Assembly (NCBI GenBank): GCA_903870905.1
Contig: CAIQEU010000039.1
Coordinates: 1 to 64,000 of the forward strand
DNA from: an uncultured Actinomycetes bacterium
Lineage (GTDB): Bacteria; Actinomycetota; Acidimicrobiia; Acidimicrobiales; RAAP-2
Direction: 5' to 3'
Length of the DNA stretch: 64,000 nucleotides
Shown: piece after piece, positions 51,041 through 59,541 of the stretch
Layout of the letters: each line of letters opens with the position of its first letter
Numbering within the stretch: the stretch's first letter is position 1
Made by a program: the position numbers and the translations under genes
Notes under the pieces: generated by a model
Told to the model about the DNA's origin: nothing
Databases searched by the model: none
Seen by the model: the letters and a program-made list of their open reading frames with translations, nothing else

Positions 51041-52174
51041 TCAGTCCTCGAGTGGTGGTTGCTCGTTCTCCAGGCGCCATGCCGCAATGGCGGCGTCGAC
51101 CTGGTCGGTGATAATCGGCGCCCTCCACGGACGATCCAATCGAGACGCCCGTCCGCCGAGTCGAGCGAGGAAATCGGCTCGGCTCGCCACCATGGCCGGA
51201 ACGATTTGGTGCTGCTCAGCTGCTTCTCGCGTGAGGGTCTGGAGCGCTGAGAGCAGGGGGCGGAGATCCACCGAAGTCGCCTTGTCGAAGGGAAGACGGA
51301 CCGATCCAGGGTCGATCGTCTCGGCGAGGGCGACGGCGTCCAAGAGATCGGTGAGATACGCCAGGTCGAACTTCGTCCGGCGCAGCATTGCCTTCGCCTT
51401 CTCAGGCGTCCGAGGCGGGTTCTGCGCCAAGGAGAGGACCACCTCGTCGCGCAGCACGTGCCGCTTGGGCACATTGGCCATGATGGCGAGCTCCTCTCGG
51501 AGCTTGGCGATCTCTTGGGCGTAGGGGTAGGCAGCCGAGGGCAGGGTGTTCCATTCCCGGAGGTGCCACCAACACTCATCGAGGACGACGGTGCGGAGCG
51601 GGGCGCCGAGGAGTGCAGCGCACTCCTGCTCCATCGCCTCGACCCGACCAAACTGCTCTAGGTCGACGAGGAGTTCCTCGCGAAGATCGAAGAGATGTGC
51701 GACGTCGAGCGCGGCGTAGTCGAGCGCCGCCTCCGGCAACGGCCGCATGGTCCAGTCCCGAAGCTGTTCGGCCTTATCGAGCTCGATGCTCAAGAGTTCA
51801 GCCGTGATGCCTTGGAGGGAGAGCTTCTCCATCCCGACGAGCTCGGCCGCGATCTGGGTATCGAAGATCGCCGATGGGCGTGCACCGATGACCTGGTCGA
51901 GCACGTCCAAGTCATTGGTGGCGCTGTGGGCAATGGCAGTTCCGGGGCCAGCGAAGAGCGCAATCAACGGCTGGAGGTCGACCGTGAACGGGTCGACGAG
52001 GATGATCCGGTCTGGCCATGAGATCTGCACCAGTGCCAGACGGGGGTAGTAGGTCTTGGCCGAGGAGAACTCCGTGTCGATGCCGAAGAGCGGTTCATCG
52101 ACGGCGGCATCGACGTGCTGGGCAAAGCGCGCGGTGGACGTGACGAGTTCGACCGTTATCTCTCGCTCGGTCAT
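51041..52174 (-). CDS. rnd: Ribonuclease D
   Basis: A 377-residue DEDD-type 3'-5' exoribonuclease: FGIDTEFSS carries the first Asp/Glu, AIAHSATNDLDVL the second Asp, and ALDYAALDVAHLFDLREEL the Tyr/Asp of motif III. HRDC helices follow, ending with a C-terminal WRAPIITDQVDAAIAAWR. It trims tRNA and other structured RNA ends. The ATG at 52174 (MTEREITVEL) is the sensible start; a frame to 52258 lacks support. Confidence 0.92.
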   Translation of the reverse strand: MTEREITVELVTSTARFAQHVDAAVDEPLFGIDTEFSSAKTYYPRLALVQISWPDRIILVDPFTVDLQPLIALFAGPGTAIAHSATNDLDVLDQVIGARPSAIFDTQIAAELVGMEKLSLQGITAELLSIELDKAEQLRDWTMRPLPEAALDYAALDVAHLFDLREELLVDLEQFGRVEAMEQECAALLGAPLRTVVLDECWWHLREWNTLPSAAYPYAQEIAKLREELAIMANVPKRHVLRDEVVLSLAQNPPRTPEKAKAMLRRTKFDLAYLTDLLDAVALAETIDPGSVRLPFDKATSVDLRPLLSALQTLTREAAEQHQIVPAMVASRADFLARLGGRASRLDRPWRAPIITDQVDAAIAAWRLENEQPPLED

Positions 52175-52214
52175 GGGCGTTGGACTCCTCTGGCGTCCAT
52201 GAATCGACGTTGCA

Positions 52215-53615
52215 CTACTGAGGAGCGCAGAGCGGCCATGGCCGTCCACGCTCGGCACGCAGCGCTACCTCGAGGAGAACCTGCTCCTCGTGGTGGCGAC
52301 CAATGACCTGGAGCCCAACGGGGAGTCCGTCGACGAACCCGGCGGGGATAGAAACTGCTGGAAGGCCAGCAAGGTTGGCTGGGATGGTGAGGGCGCCGTT
52401 GTTCCCAATGGCGCGGTCGAAGCCGAATTTCGCAATGAGATCCTCGCCGTCGACCGTCGTCGCCATTGGACCCTCTGCGCTGAAGGCAACGTCGGGGTTC
52501 GTGGCGCAGAAGACGAGGTCTACCTGCTCGAAGAGGTCAGCAATCTGTTCGTTGAACGCCGCTCGGAACATCTCGGTTCGACCAGCAGCCTGGACCGTGA
52601 ATCCTTGAGCGATCTGCATGCCGAGGGCAATCTCCCCAGTCAACTGGTCGGCGCAGTCGGGATAGCGATCGCCCAATTCGCCAATGAGGCCAACCAGGTT
52701 CGACATCGCCCACTCGAGCCCCCCTTGCGGGAAGGCGACTACGACGTCGACCTGTCGGAGCCTGGCATCGGCAATCAGGAACTGCACGAGGTCGTCGAGC
52801 ACTTCGACCATTTTCGAGCTCACCACCGCAGAACCGAGGTCGTAGACGACGGCGACGCGCTTGCCCGTTAGATCGATGGTGCCGAGACCAGCTTCGTAGC
52901 CATCGACTCGAGGAAGGCTCAAGGTGTCGCGCGGGTGGAAACCATTGCACACGTCGAACCACCGTGCCGTGTCCCGCACAGATCGAGACAGGCAGCCGAG
53001 GTTCACCGTCAGCGGCTGGTGGAGGACGTGCGGTCCTCGGGGAATTCGACCGAAGGTTCCCTTCATCCCGAAGAGACCCGTGAAGCCTGCAGGAATCCGA
53101 ATCGATCCACCGCCATCACCACCCGAGGCGATGGGGACGAGACCGCCTGCAACCGCTGCAGCTGAACCACCCGAGGATCCCCCGGGAGTCCTTCCGTGCT
53201 GCCACGGGTTGTGCGTCGCACCGTGGAGGCTCGTCCGCGTGCAGTTGATGCCACCGAACTCTGATGCGGTCGTCAAGCCAACGAGTACCGCTCCTGCGGC
53301 ACGGAGTCGGGCAACCTGGGTGCTGTCGCGCGCAGCAATTCGGTCAGCGAAGACCAGCGAGGCTTCGGTCTGCGGCCATCCGGCGACGTCTTCGAGTTCC
53401 TTGATGCCCATGGGCACGCCACCGAAAGGGCGCTCGATGTCCGCCGCAGCAGCGGCCGCCCTCGCTGCATCTTCGTCGAGGTAGGCAAAGGCGTTGAGGT
53501 CCGATGCGGCGATCGCCGCGAGTGACTCGTCGAGGGCTTCTGTGGGACTGATAGCGCCCGAACGAAATGCATCAACCAGTGAAGCGGCATCACCGGACCA
53601 AGGATTGATCATCAC
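52215..53615 (-). CDS. Amidase signature-family hydrolase (second copy type)
   Basis: The 466-residue amidase contains GVPMGIKELEDVAG with the catalytic Lys, PGGSSGGSAAAVAGG with the cis-Ser, and GGDGGGSIRIPAGFTGLFGMKGTFG with the nucleophilic Ser. It is shorter than and only moderately similar to the amidase at 34244. GTG 53615 and ATG 53612 are both possible starts; TAGTGT lies 6 nt before the GTG. Substrate unknown; aryl or alkyl amides are typical. Confidence 0.92.
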   Translation of the reverse strand: MMINPWSGDAASLVDAFRSGAISPTEALDESLAAIAASDLNAFAYLDEDAARAAAAAADIERPFGGVPMGIKELEDVAGWPQTEASLVFADRIAARDSTQVARLRAAGAVLVGLTTASEFGGINCTRTSLHGATHNPWQHGRTPGGSSGGSAAAVAGGLVPIASGGDGGGSIRIPAGFTGLFGMKGTFGRIPRGPHVLHQPLTVNLGCLSRSVRDTARWFDVCNGFHPRDTLSLPRVDGYEAGLGTIDLTGKRVAVVYDLGSAVVSSKMVEVLDDLVQFLIADARLRQVDVVVAFPQGGLEWAMSNLVGLIGELGDRYPDCADQLTGEIALGMQIAQGFTVQAAGRTEMFRAAFNEQIADLFEQVDLVFCATNPDVAFSAEGPMATTVDGEDLIAKFGFDRAIGNNGALTIPANLAGLPAVSIPAGFVDGLPVGLQVIGRHHEEQVLLEVALRAERGRPWPLCAPQ

Positions 53616-53763
53616 TCCGCCACACTAGGGCGGAGTCGAGATACGAGCACTCATGCCCACTGTACGAAAGACACAGGAAGAACCCTGCTCGTCGGAAGAC
53701 GTGGCCGAGGAACCGACCAGTGGCGCACGTGAGATCGGGTCCGGTGGGATCGCACAGACGTCA

Positions 53764-53797
53764 ATCTGCCCCCTCGCTTCGTCGCAAGGGGGCAGAT
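53764..53797. repeat. 11-bp inverted repeat, 12-nt loop
   Basis: ATCTGCCCCCT (53764-53774) is perfectly complementary to AGGGGGCAGAT (53787-53797). No U-tract follows on either strand. It could be a terminator or part of a structured RNA. Confidence 0.65.
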
Positions 53798-53820
53798 ATC
53801 TCCAGCAAACTAGGAAGGCT

Positions 53821-53857
53821 GAATCACATCGGGTCTCTACGAAACCCGGTGTGATTC
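53821..53857. repeat. 14-bp inverted repeat, 9-nt loop
   Basis: GAATCACATCGGGT (53821-53834) pairs with ACCCGGTGTGATTC (53844-53857) with one G-T pair. CTTTT follows 16 nt later on the plus strand, so terminator function on that strand is possible. Confidence 0.65.
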
Positions 53858-53873
53858 AAACCGACCTTTTCCT

Positions 53874-53887
53874 TGCTGGCGCCAGCA
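53874..53887. repeat. Perfect 14-bp palindrome
   Basis: TGCTGGCGCCAGCA has no loop, so it is more likely a dimeric protein-binding site than a stem-loop. It lies 17 nt beyond the larger inverted repeat. Confidence 0.6.
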
Positions 53888-54268
53888 GGTTGCTGGACAC
53901 GATTGGCGATACCGCTCATCTGGTTCCAGCCCCCTGCACGCTAACGGGCGGATTTCCTGATCGGACAAGTGCAATCGGTTGATGCAGTTCAGGAGCGTGC
54001 GTCAGAGGGGTGCGCATGGCCCTCGGGCACCCCGTCGAGCTGGCCCCGGCGCATTGAATGGCACGGCTCACGACGGACGCTCGAACGTCGACCGACGTCG
54101 TCGTCCACGTGGCAACGACGATCCCCGATCCACCGACGATTCCGATCATCCTCGACTGTGGGAATCGGCCGCAGAAGTGCTCCGACCAACGCTGGTGTCG
54201 TCGGGGCGACCTTGGCACTCACCGTGACCGGCGGTGCCATCACCGTCGTGGCCGGACAACTCCAGCGG

Positions 54269-55528
54269 TTACTTCGTGACCTTCCAGGTCAAGCTGACCG
54301 GTCTCGATGCATTGTTCGCTGCGTCAGCGGCGTAGACCACCAGCGTGTGGGTTCCAACGGCGAGCGGCGAGAACACCTTTCCCGACTTGCACGGGGCAGG
54401 AATGTGCTTGTCGAGAGAGCAGTAGAAGGTGAAGGCCTTCGAGACGTTGTCGGTGGCGCTGAAGGCAACGGCGAGCGACTTGGTCTTGGTCGTGCCCGGT
54501 GATTTGGTCGTGATCTTGGCAACTGGTGGCACGACGTCGGCAGCGGGACCACCTGCGAGGTTCAACGCAACGTTCTGATCGCCGATGAGATTCCCGAGAT
54601 CTGTCTTCACGGGATTGGAGTCGTTCACGGGCAACGCTTCGTGGTTCTCCGGGTCGTAGGCCCCGGTGTAGGCGTAGTACTCATAGCGCTTAACGATCGA
54701 GACGTTCTTCGCCCCCATCTGCACTTGGTCAGCGAGCTGGGACGCCAAGGATCCGCCAGCTCCGGGCTGGAGGAGGGCCCACTCAGTCTCCACTTGTGAT
54801 GGATCTTCCTTGTCACCAGGAACGAGGTGGCCGAGATCTGCCTTGGACGGAGACTGCGTGGAGTAGACCTTCACCCACATCGCCGTACCGAGCTGCGCAT
54901 CGGGTTGGTCATCAGGAGCTGCGACGACCGCCTGCACGACCGGCTGCTGATTCGCGGCTGCTGGCGGTGCCGGCTGCACGTTCCACGCAGGTGCGGGAAC
55001 CGAGACGCTCGGCCCATTGGCAACGATGAGGTTCCCCGGAGCTGCAGGATCCGCGACCAGCCAGTTGTAGACCACGTTGGTGGGTGTTCCCGTCAACCCG
55101 AGACCGAAGTGCTCACACCCTGCGGTTGGGTAGTTCGGCGATCCGCCGGTCCAGCACGCATGGCCCAACGTCGGGGTAATGGGATTCGGCGCGAGTGGCG
55201 TCGCAGCTGCCCAAGTCTTCGACGCTGCGTCGTAGGGAGAGGCGTAGGTGACGAGGGTGCCGCCAGGAATCGCCGTCACCGTGGGGTTGCCGTAGCGCTC
55301 GTAGGGCGCGCCGAACTCGTAGGTGACCTGCGAGGGGTCAATGCCGTCGAGTTCAATTTCAAAACCGTGGGTTGCTTGACCCGTGTCGTTGAACACGTCG
55401 AAGTTCGACAGTGTCCCGTACTGCGGCGGGGTTGAGCCCGAACTCTGCGCCACGGTGACGAGTGGGAAGAGCACACCTGCCAGCAAGAACGGGGCGGTGA
55501 GCATTCCGAGTTTGCGTCCGTTGATCAT
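54269..55528 (-). CDS. Secreted protein with C-terminal Ig-like/chitobiase-type domain, function unknown
   Basis: This 419-residue protein has a Sec signal (MINGRKLGMLTAPFLLAGVLFPLVTVAQS split around residues 8-28). The central 300 residues carry a Pro/Ala/Gln-rich patch (APAWNVQPAPPAAANQQ). The last ~90 residues (PPVAKITTKSP, ATDNVSKAFTFYCSLD, LAVGTHTLVVYAADAANNAS) read as a beta-sandwich like those in many secreted bacterial proteins, with two nearby Cys that could form a disulfide. No catalytic motif is evident. AAGGAG lies 7 nt before the ATG at 55528; an ATG at 55534 is too close to it. Confidence 0.78.
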   Translation of the reverse strand: MINGRKLGMLTAPFLLAGVLFPLVTVAQSSGSTPPQYGTLSNFDVFNDTGQATHGFEIELDGIDPSQVTYEFGAPYERYGNPTVTAIPGGTLVTYASPYDAASKTWAAATPLAPNPITPTLGHACWTGGSPNYPTAGCEHFGLGLTGTPTNVVYNWLVADPAAPGNLIVANGPSVSVPAPAWNVQPAPPAAANQQPVVQAVVAAPDDQPDAQLGTAMWVKVYSTQSPSKADLGHLVPGDKEDPSQVETEWALLQPGAGGSLASQLADQVQMGAKNVSIVKRYEYYAYTGAYDPENHEALPVNDSNPVKTDLGNLIGDQNVALNLAGGPAADVVPPVAKITTKSPGTTKTKSLAVAFSATDNVSKAFTFYCSLDKHIPAPCKSGKVFSPLAVGTHTLVVYAADAANNASRPVSLTWKVTK

Positions 55529-55728
55529 GACCATCTCCTTCGATGGTTTCACCGTAGGCCTTGTGAAGAAAATCGCCAACGGGGCTTCACAGGTGATCTT
55601 CAGGCCATCGTCGACGATGCCACCGCACGCTCGTGGCGTTGCGTGCTGCCCTGCCCGATGCTCGGTTGCGCGTCGTTCGGAGTGCACGGCCCATCCGCAG
55701 CGCAATCGCTCATGGGTCGAGGAAGCGT

Positions 55729-55755
55729 GAAATCCTGCGCAGAGCGCAGGATTTC
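55729..55755 (-). terminator. 12-bp hairpin terminator of the tRNA pair
   Basis: GAAATCCTGCGC (55729-55740) pairs perfectly with GCGCAGGATTTC (55744-55755) around a 3-nt loop. It begins 6 nt beyond the 3' end of tRNA-Glu. The TTTC end of the stem acts as the U-rich side. Confidence 0.8.
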
Positions 55756-55760
55756 TGGTG

Positions 55761-55833
55761 TAGCCCCAACGGGATTCGAACCCGTGTCTCCACCTTGAGA
55801 GGGTGGTGTCCTAGGCCTCTAGACGATGGGGCC
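55761..55833 (-). tRNA. tRNA-Glu (CTC anticodon)
   Basis: Read on the minus strand: acceptor GGCCCCA against TGGGGCT, a D-arm with TCTAGAGGCCTAGG, anticodon stem CCACC/GGTGG with loop CTCTCAA giving anticodon CTC, and T-arm ACGGGTTCGAATCCCGT. The 73-nt length and discriminator A are normal; the first acceptor pair is a G-T wobble. CCA is not encoded. It is the second tRNA of a pair near gltX. Confidence 0.93.
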
Positions 55834-55895
55834 GTGTCGCTGAACTGCAGACTGCGGTACTACACACGCCGTCGGCACGAGCCTCCGACCTGTCG

Positions 55896-55968
55896 CTCCG
55901 GGGGAAGGGCTCGAACCTTCAACCTTATGATCCAGAATCATCTGCGCTGCCAATTGCGCCACCCCGGA
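55896..55968 (-). tRNA. tRNA-Gln (CTG anticodon)
   Basis: On the minus strand the acceptor TCCGGGG pairs with CCCCGGA, the anticodon loop TTCTGGA gives anticodon CTG, and the T-arm GAAGGTTCGAGCCCTTC is canonical. Discriminator is G; CCA is not encoded. It is 62 nt upstream of tRNA-Glu and lies 48 nt after the YdcF-like gene. Confidence 0.93.
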
Positions 55969-56016
55969 TTGGATGGAGCACCACTCTAGCCGATGGCGGG
56001 AGAACCCTCGGCCTGC

Positions 56017-56646
56017 TCAGTGGAACCAAGTCGTGAGCGCAGAGAGGTTCCCGTAGCCAATGATCCGACCGAGCGAGACCGCCAGCCCTTCTCGAGCGAA
56101 GTACTTGATGGTGGCGGTCCCCTTGATGGGAGAGGTCTGGGTTGGGGTTGGGGTTGGGGTGAAGTTGAAGGTCGACAGAATGGCCATGGAGCGATCTTCG
56201 TGGAAGGGATCGGTCACGCAGAGCACCGTCCGAATGTGCCGGGCCCGCATCGCAGGGGCGGCGTAGGCGATGTTCTGGTAGCTGTCGGCACCTCCAGCCT
56301 GGAGGATGTCTGCGGTTGGAACACCCTTACCCTCGAGGTACGACGCTGATGCCTGGGCCTCGGTGTAGAGGTCACCCTTCAACTTGCCACCGGTGACGAC
56401 GAGCACCTTGGTCTGACCCGTTTGGAAGAGGACGAGCGCCTCATCGAGTCGGGCCTTGAGCACTGGTCCGGGGGTTCCGTTGTACCCCGATGCCGTACCC
56501 ATGACGACGAGCGCATCAGCGTGGTGGGGACTGTAGAGCCGCGAGGTGTTCCACACCTGGAAGACGGTGATCCCGTAGTAGAGCACCACCACCGAGATGA
56601 TGGCCGAGAGGATCTTCAGCGCGAGCTTGAGCGGCCAGAAGATCAC
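56017..56646 (-). CDS. YdcF/ElyC-SanA-family (DUF218) membrane protein
   Basis: A 209-residue protein with one N-terminal membrane helix (LALKILSAIISVVVLYYGIT), then the DUF218 pattern: DALVVMGTASGYNGTPGPVLKARLDEAL, VLVVTGGKLKGDLYTEAQASASYLEGKGVP, SYQNIAYAAPAMRARHIRTVLCVTDPFH. DUF218 proteins act in cell-envelope metabolism. A Thr-Pro repeat (TPTPTPTQT) is encoded by the G-rich tract at 56139. The GTG at 56646 overlaps the gltX stop (GTGA). The family supports the assignment; the exact role is unknown. Confidence 0.82.
   Translation of the reverse strand: MIFWPLKLALKILSAIISVVVLYYGITVFQVWNTSRLYSPHHADALVVMGTASGYNGTPGPVLKARLDEALVLFQTGQTKVLVVTGGKLKGDLYTEAQASASYLEGKGVPTADILQAGGADSYQNIAYAAPAMRARHIRTVLCVTDPFHEDRSMAILSTFNFTPTPTPTQTSPIKGTATIKYFAREGLAVSLGRIIGYGNLSALTTWFH
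56139..56159 (+). repeat. Potential G-quadruplex tract inside the YdcF-like gene
   Basis: Four runs of 3-4 G are separated by TT (GGG-TT-GGGG-TT-GGGG-TT-GGGG) on the plus strand, which is the template strand for the gene. It encodes the Thr-Pro repeat. It may be a coding artefact of that repeat. Confidence 0.5.
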
Positions 56647-58088
56647 TGGCCCGCTCCAGCGGCACCCCGAGCCACGCTCAGGCGACGGAGGACCTCGTCG
56701 CGACCGAGGAGCTCCATTGACTCGAACAACGGGGGGCCCACGCTCCTGCCTGTCACCGCAACGCGAATGGGGGCTTGAACTTTGCGGAGCTTCGAACCGA
56801 GGGCTTCGGTGAAGGCCAAGGTCACCTCGTGCAGTGCAGCGGCGGTGAACTCGCACGACGTGAACGCTGCAATCGCGGCATCCAAGATGGCCGGAGCATC
56901 GCTCTCGCCCGTGACGGCCTTCGCCCACGAAGCCGCATCGATGACGGGCTCGTCGAGGAATAAGAAGTCCACCATGCCCGGGACTTCACTCAGACGAGTG
57001 ACGCGTTCTTGGACGAGCGGCGCAATGGTACGGAACCGTTCAGCATCGAACCGCTCAGCAGGCCACGGCACCTCAACCGCTGTCGGCATCCAGGCACCTG
57101 GTTCTGGATCCACCCACGGGGAAACTGCCACGAGGAAGTCCTCCAGGCTCATCGCCCGGAGGTAGTCGGCGTTGATGGACCGGAGTTTCATGACGTCGAA
57201 GAACGCAGGGCTCTGGTTGACGTCGGCCAGGTCGAACTGCGCGATCATCGTCGCTCGATCGACCTGCTCGTCGCCCTTCGGACTCCAGCCGAGGAGGCCG
57301 AGAAAGTTCACGAAGGCATCGGCGAGGTAACCCTCGTCCCGGAAGTCCTCAACCGACACCGGGTCCTTGCGCTTCGAGAGCTTCTTGCGCTGGGCGTCGA
57401 CGAGGAGGGGGAGGTGGGCGTAGGTGGGAAGCGGGAGGTGCTCCCCCGTCGCCTCGGACAACGCCTCCCAGATGAGTTGCTGCTTCGGCGTGTTGGAGAT
57501 GTGGTCTTCGCCGCGCACCACGTGGGTGATCCGGTCTGCTCGGTCGTCGACCACGTTGGCCATGTTGTAGAGCACGGCACCGGAGGACTTGGCGACCACG
57601 AAGTCGTCGATGACGGCGTTCTGGAACTCAATGGTGCCGCGGATGATGTCGTGCACCGTGGTCGTTCCCTCAGGCACTTTGAACCGCAGTGCGGTGGTTG
57701 GTCCACGCTCGACGCCACGGTCTCGGCAGTAGCCGTCGTAGCCGGGGGTCTTGTTGTCACGTTTTCTCGCCTGCACCTCATCACCCGTGCAGGCACAGGG
57801 GTAGAGGCGACCAGCGCCGATGAGTGCGTCGACCGCTGCGGTGTGCTGCGTGGCGTTGTCGCTCTGACGGAACGGTCCTTCATCAGGACTAAGGCCGAGC
57901 CACTCGAGGCAACGGTTGATGACGTCGACCCACTCTTCACGGTTGCGCTCTGCGTCGGTATCTTCAATGCGGAGGAGGTATGTGCCTCCGGTGTGGCGAG
58001 CGAAGAGCCAGTTGAACAGCGCAGTGCGAGCACTGCCGACGTGGAAGTACCCCGTCGGCGATGGGGCGAAGCGAACTCTGGTCGTCAA
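56643..58088 (-). CDS. gltX: Glutamyl-tRNA synthetase
   Basis: The 481-residue class I synthetase carries the HIGH-like FAPSPTGYFHVGSARTALFNWL near residues 7-28, LLRIEDTDAERNREE, and the KMSKS-like KLSKRKDPVSVE near residue 237, with the anticodon-binding helical domain after it. A zinc-like CACTGDEVQARKR segment follows in the insert. In organisms without GlnRS it also charges tRNA-Gln, which is amidated later; both tRNAs lie just downstream here. The start is TTG 58088 at a position that fits the family N-terminus; a ferredoxin gene ends 9 nt upstream. Confidence 0.96.
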   Translation of the reverse strand: MTTRVRFAPSPTGYFHVGSARTALFNWLFARHTGGTYLLRIEDTDAERNREEWVDVINRCLEWLGLSPDEGPFRQSDNATQHTAAVDALIGAGRLYPCACTGDEVQARKRDNKTPGYDGYCRDRGVERGPTTALRFKVPEGTTTVHDIIRGTIEFQNAVIDDFVVAKSSGAVLYNMANVVDDRADRITHVVRGEDHISNTPKQQLIWEALSEATGEHLPLPTYAHLPLLVDAQRKKLSKRKDPVSVEDFRDEGYLADAFVNFLGLLGWSPKGDEQVDRATMIAQFDLADVNQSPAFFDVMKLRSINADYLRAMSLEDFLVAVSPWVDPEPGAWMPTAVEVPWPAERFDAERFRTIAPLVQERVTRLSEVPGMVDFLFLDEPVIDAASWAKAVTGESDAPAILDAAIAAFTSCEFTAAALHEVTLAFTEALGSKLRKVQAPIRVAVTGRSVGPPLFESMELLGRDEVLRRLSVARGAAGAGQ

Positions 58089-58097
58089 GAGGTGGAC

Positions 58098-58292
58098 TCA
58101 GTCCTCTTGGATGGAGATAGCCCCCGTTGGGCAACCGTTGACCGCTTCGCGCATCTGCTCGCGGTACTCCTCGCCAGGGTTCTCGTTCAAGATGTAGAGG
58201 TAGCCGTCGTCACGGACCTCAAAGATGTCCGGGGCGATGCCCATGCAGACGGCGTTGCTGGCACACTCATCGAAGTCGACAACGACCTTCAT
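58098..58292 (-). CDS. [3Fe-4S]-type ferredoxin
   Basis: A 64-residue ferredoxin. CASNAVCMGIAPDIF holds two Cys at positions 10 and 16, and CPTGAISI holds the third Cys near residue 54; a Cys at the position that would make a 4Fe-4S cluster is absent, which fits the 3Fe-4S type seen with cytochrome P450s and Rieske systems. A GGAGGAACGTC precedes the ATG at 58292; the frame to 58331 is not supported. No P450 gene is adjacent, so its electron acceptor is elsewhere. Confidence 0.9.
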   Translation of the reverse strand: MKVVVDFDECASNAVCMGIAPDIFEVRDDGYLYILNENPGEEYREQMREAVNGCPTGAISIQED

Positions 58293-58365
58293 GACGTTCC
58301 TCCTTGGAGACGTGGAATCGGCATGACCCACCGGGCCATGCTACCGAAGAGAACTCCGGCTGGCC

Positions 58366-59541
58366 TTACTCTGGGCGATCGGCACCGACGACCCACATGG
58401 CGAAGAACTGCGCGCCACCGCCGTAGGCGTGGCCGAGCGCCTTGCGGGCACCCTCCACCTGGTGCTCCCCCGCCAATCCTCGGACTTGGAGGGCAGCTTC
58501 TAAGAAGCGGAGCATGCCCGAAGCACCAATGGGATTGGACGACAACACGCCGCCCGAGCAGTTCCATGGGATGTCGCCACCATCGAGCGAGGTGGCTCCA
58601 GATTGGGTCAGCTTCCACCCTTCACCTTCGGGAGCGAATCCGAGGTTCTCCAGCCACATGGGTTCGTACCAGCTGAAGGGCACGTAGACCTCGGCGCAGT
58701 CGAGCTGCTCACGGGGGTTCGTGATGCCAGCCTGGGCGTAGACATCCCTCGCGCAGTCCCGACCAGCTTGGGGGTTGACCTGGTTGCGGCCGGCGAACAT
58801 CGTCGGCTCGGAACGCATGGCCATGCCGTGCACCCACGCTGGGCGACGACCCGTCGACGCTTCAGCCTGTGCGGCGGCCTTCTCAGAGCCGAGCACCATG
58901 GCTGCGGCACCATCAGAAGATGGGCAGGACTCCAAGTAGTGGAGCGGGTCCCACAACATGACCGACTCTTCGACCTTCTCCATGGAGATGTCGGGCATCT
59001 TGAGGTGGGCGTAGGGGTTCTTGAGCGCGTGCAGGCGATCCTTCACCGCCACCCGCATCCCTGTGTCGAGCGGAGCACCTGAGCGGCGCATGTAGGCCCG
59101 GATGATGGGGGCGAAGTACCCGCCAGCACCAGCGAGGAGCGGAGCGCTGAACGGTTGGGGCACCGACAGCGCCCACATCGCATCAGAGTCACTCTGCTTC
59201 TCGAACGCCACCGTGAGCACCCGCTGGTGGATGCCTCCGGCAACGAGGTGGGCTGCGACCACCGCAGTGGAGCCTCCGACCGAGCCTGCGGTGTGCACCC
59301 GCAGCATGGGCTTGCCAACGGCACCGAGTGCTGCCGCGAGGTAGAGCTCGGGCATCATGATGCCTTCAAACATGTCGGGGGCCTTCCCGATCACGACGGC
59401 ATCGATGTCATCCCAAGTGCACCCAGCGTCCTCGAGGGCTCGGACGGCAGCCTCTCGGACGAGACCTGCGATAGAGACGTCGTCGCGCTTTGAGCGGTGG
59501 TACGTCTGTCCGACGCCAATGACTGCTACGCGTTCTGCCAT
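58366..59541 (-). CDS. Thiolase-like (lipid-transfer/SCP2-type) protein without catalytic Cys
   Basis: A 391-residue thiolase-fold protein: LVREAAVRALEDAGCTWDDIDAVVIGKAPD, then HTAGSVGGSTAV where thiolases have N-x-x-C-x-S-G, and later SSNPIGASGMLRFLEAALQVRG and HAYGGGAQFFAMWVVG. The Cys nucleophile is absent, as in Ltp2-type aldolases that pair with DUF35 proteins. ATG 59541 shares bases with the upstream stop (TGATG). It is the last gene of a four-gene operon with a second thiolase-like protein and two DUF35 proteins. Confidence 0.88.
   Translation of the reverse strand: MAERVAVIGVGQTYHRSKRDDVSIAGLVREAAVRALEDAGCTWDDIDAVVIGKAPDMFEGIMMPELYLAAALGAVGKPMLRVHTAGSVGGSTAVVAAHLVAGGIHQRVLTVAFEKQSDSDAMWALSVPQPFSAPLLAGAGGYFAPIIRAYMRRSGAPLDTGMRVAVKDRLHALKNPYAHLKMPDISMEKVEESVMLWDPLHYLESCPSSDGAAAMVLGSEKAAAQAEASTGRRPAWVHGMAMRSEPTMFAGRNQVNPQAGRDCARDVYAQAGITNPREQLDCAEVYVPFSWYEPMWLENLGFAPEGEGWKLTQSGATSLDGGDIPWNCSGGVLSSNPIGASGMLRFLEAALQVRGLAGEHQVEGARKALGHAYGGGAQFFAMWVVGADRPE

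Larger units (their letters stand above)
53616..54268. other. 653-nt region without a convincing gene, containing three inverted repeats
   Basis: Open frames here are short, overlap on both strands and match no family I know. Three inverted repeats are present: 53764-53797, 53821-53857 and 53874-53887. The stretch 53990-54260 is more GC-rich and has no clear motif; a decayed gene there cannot be excluded. The neighbours on both sides are minus-strand genes, so the region is both the 3' flank of the gene at 54269 and the 5' flank of the amidase. Confidence 0.5.

Noticed and set aside
50965-51651. Extension of the D-aminoacylase-like gene
   Set aside because: Inside the opposite reading of RNase D; low-complexity sequence and a good ribosome site at the ATG 50964.
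53653-53982. 109-codon frame in the non-coding gap
   Set aside because: It crosses both inverted repeats, has no recognisable motif and no ribosome site.
53990-54260. Possible remnant gene in the right half of the gap
   Set aside because: Short frames switch strand and phase without any similarity that I can see; kept only as a note in the region feature.
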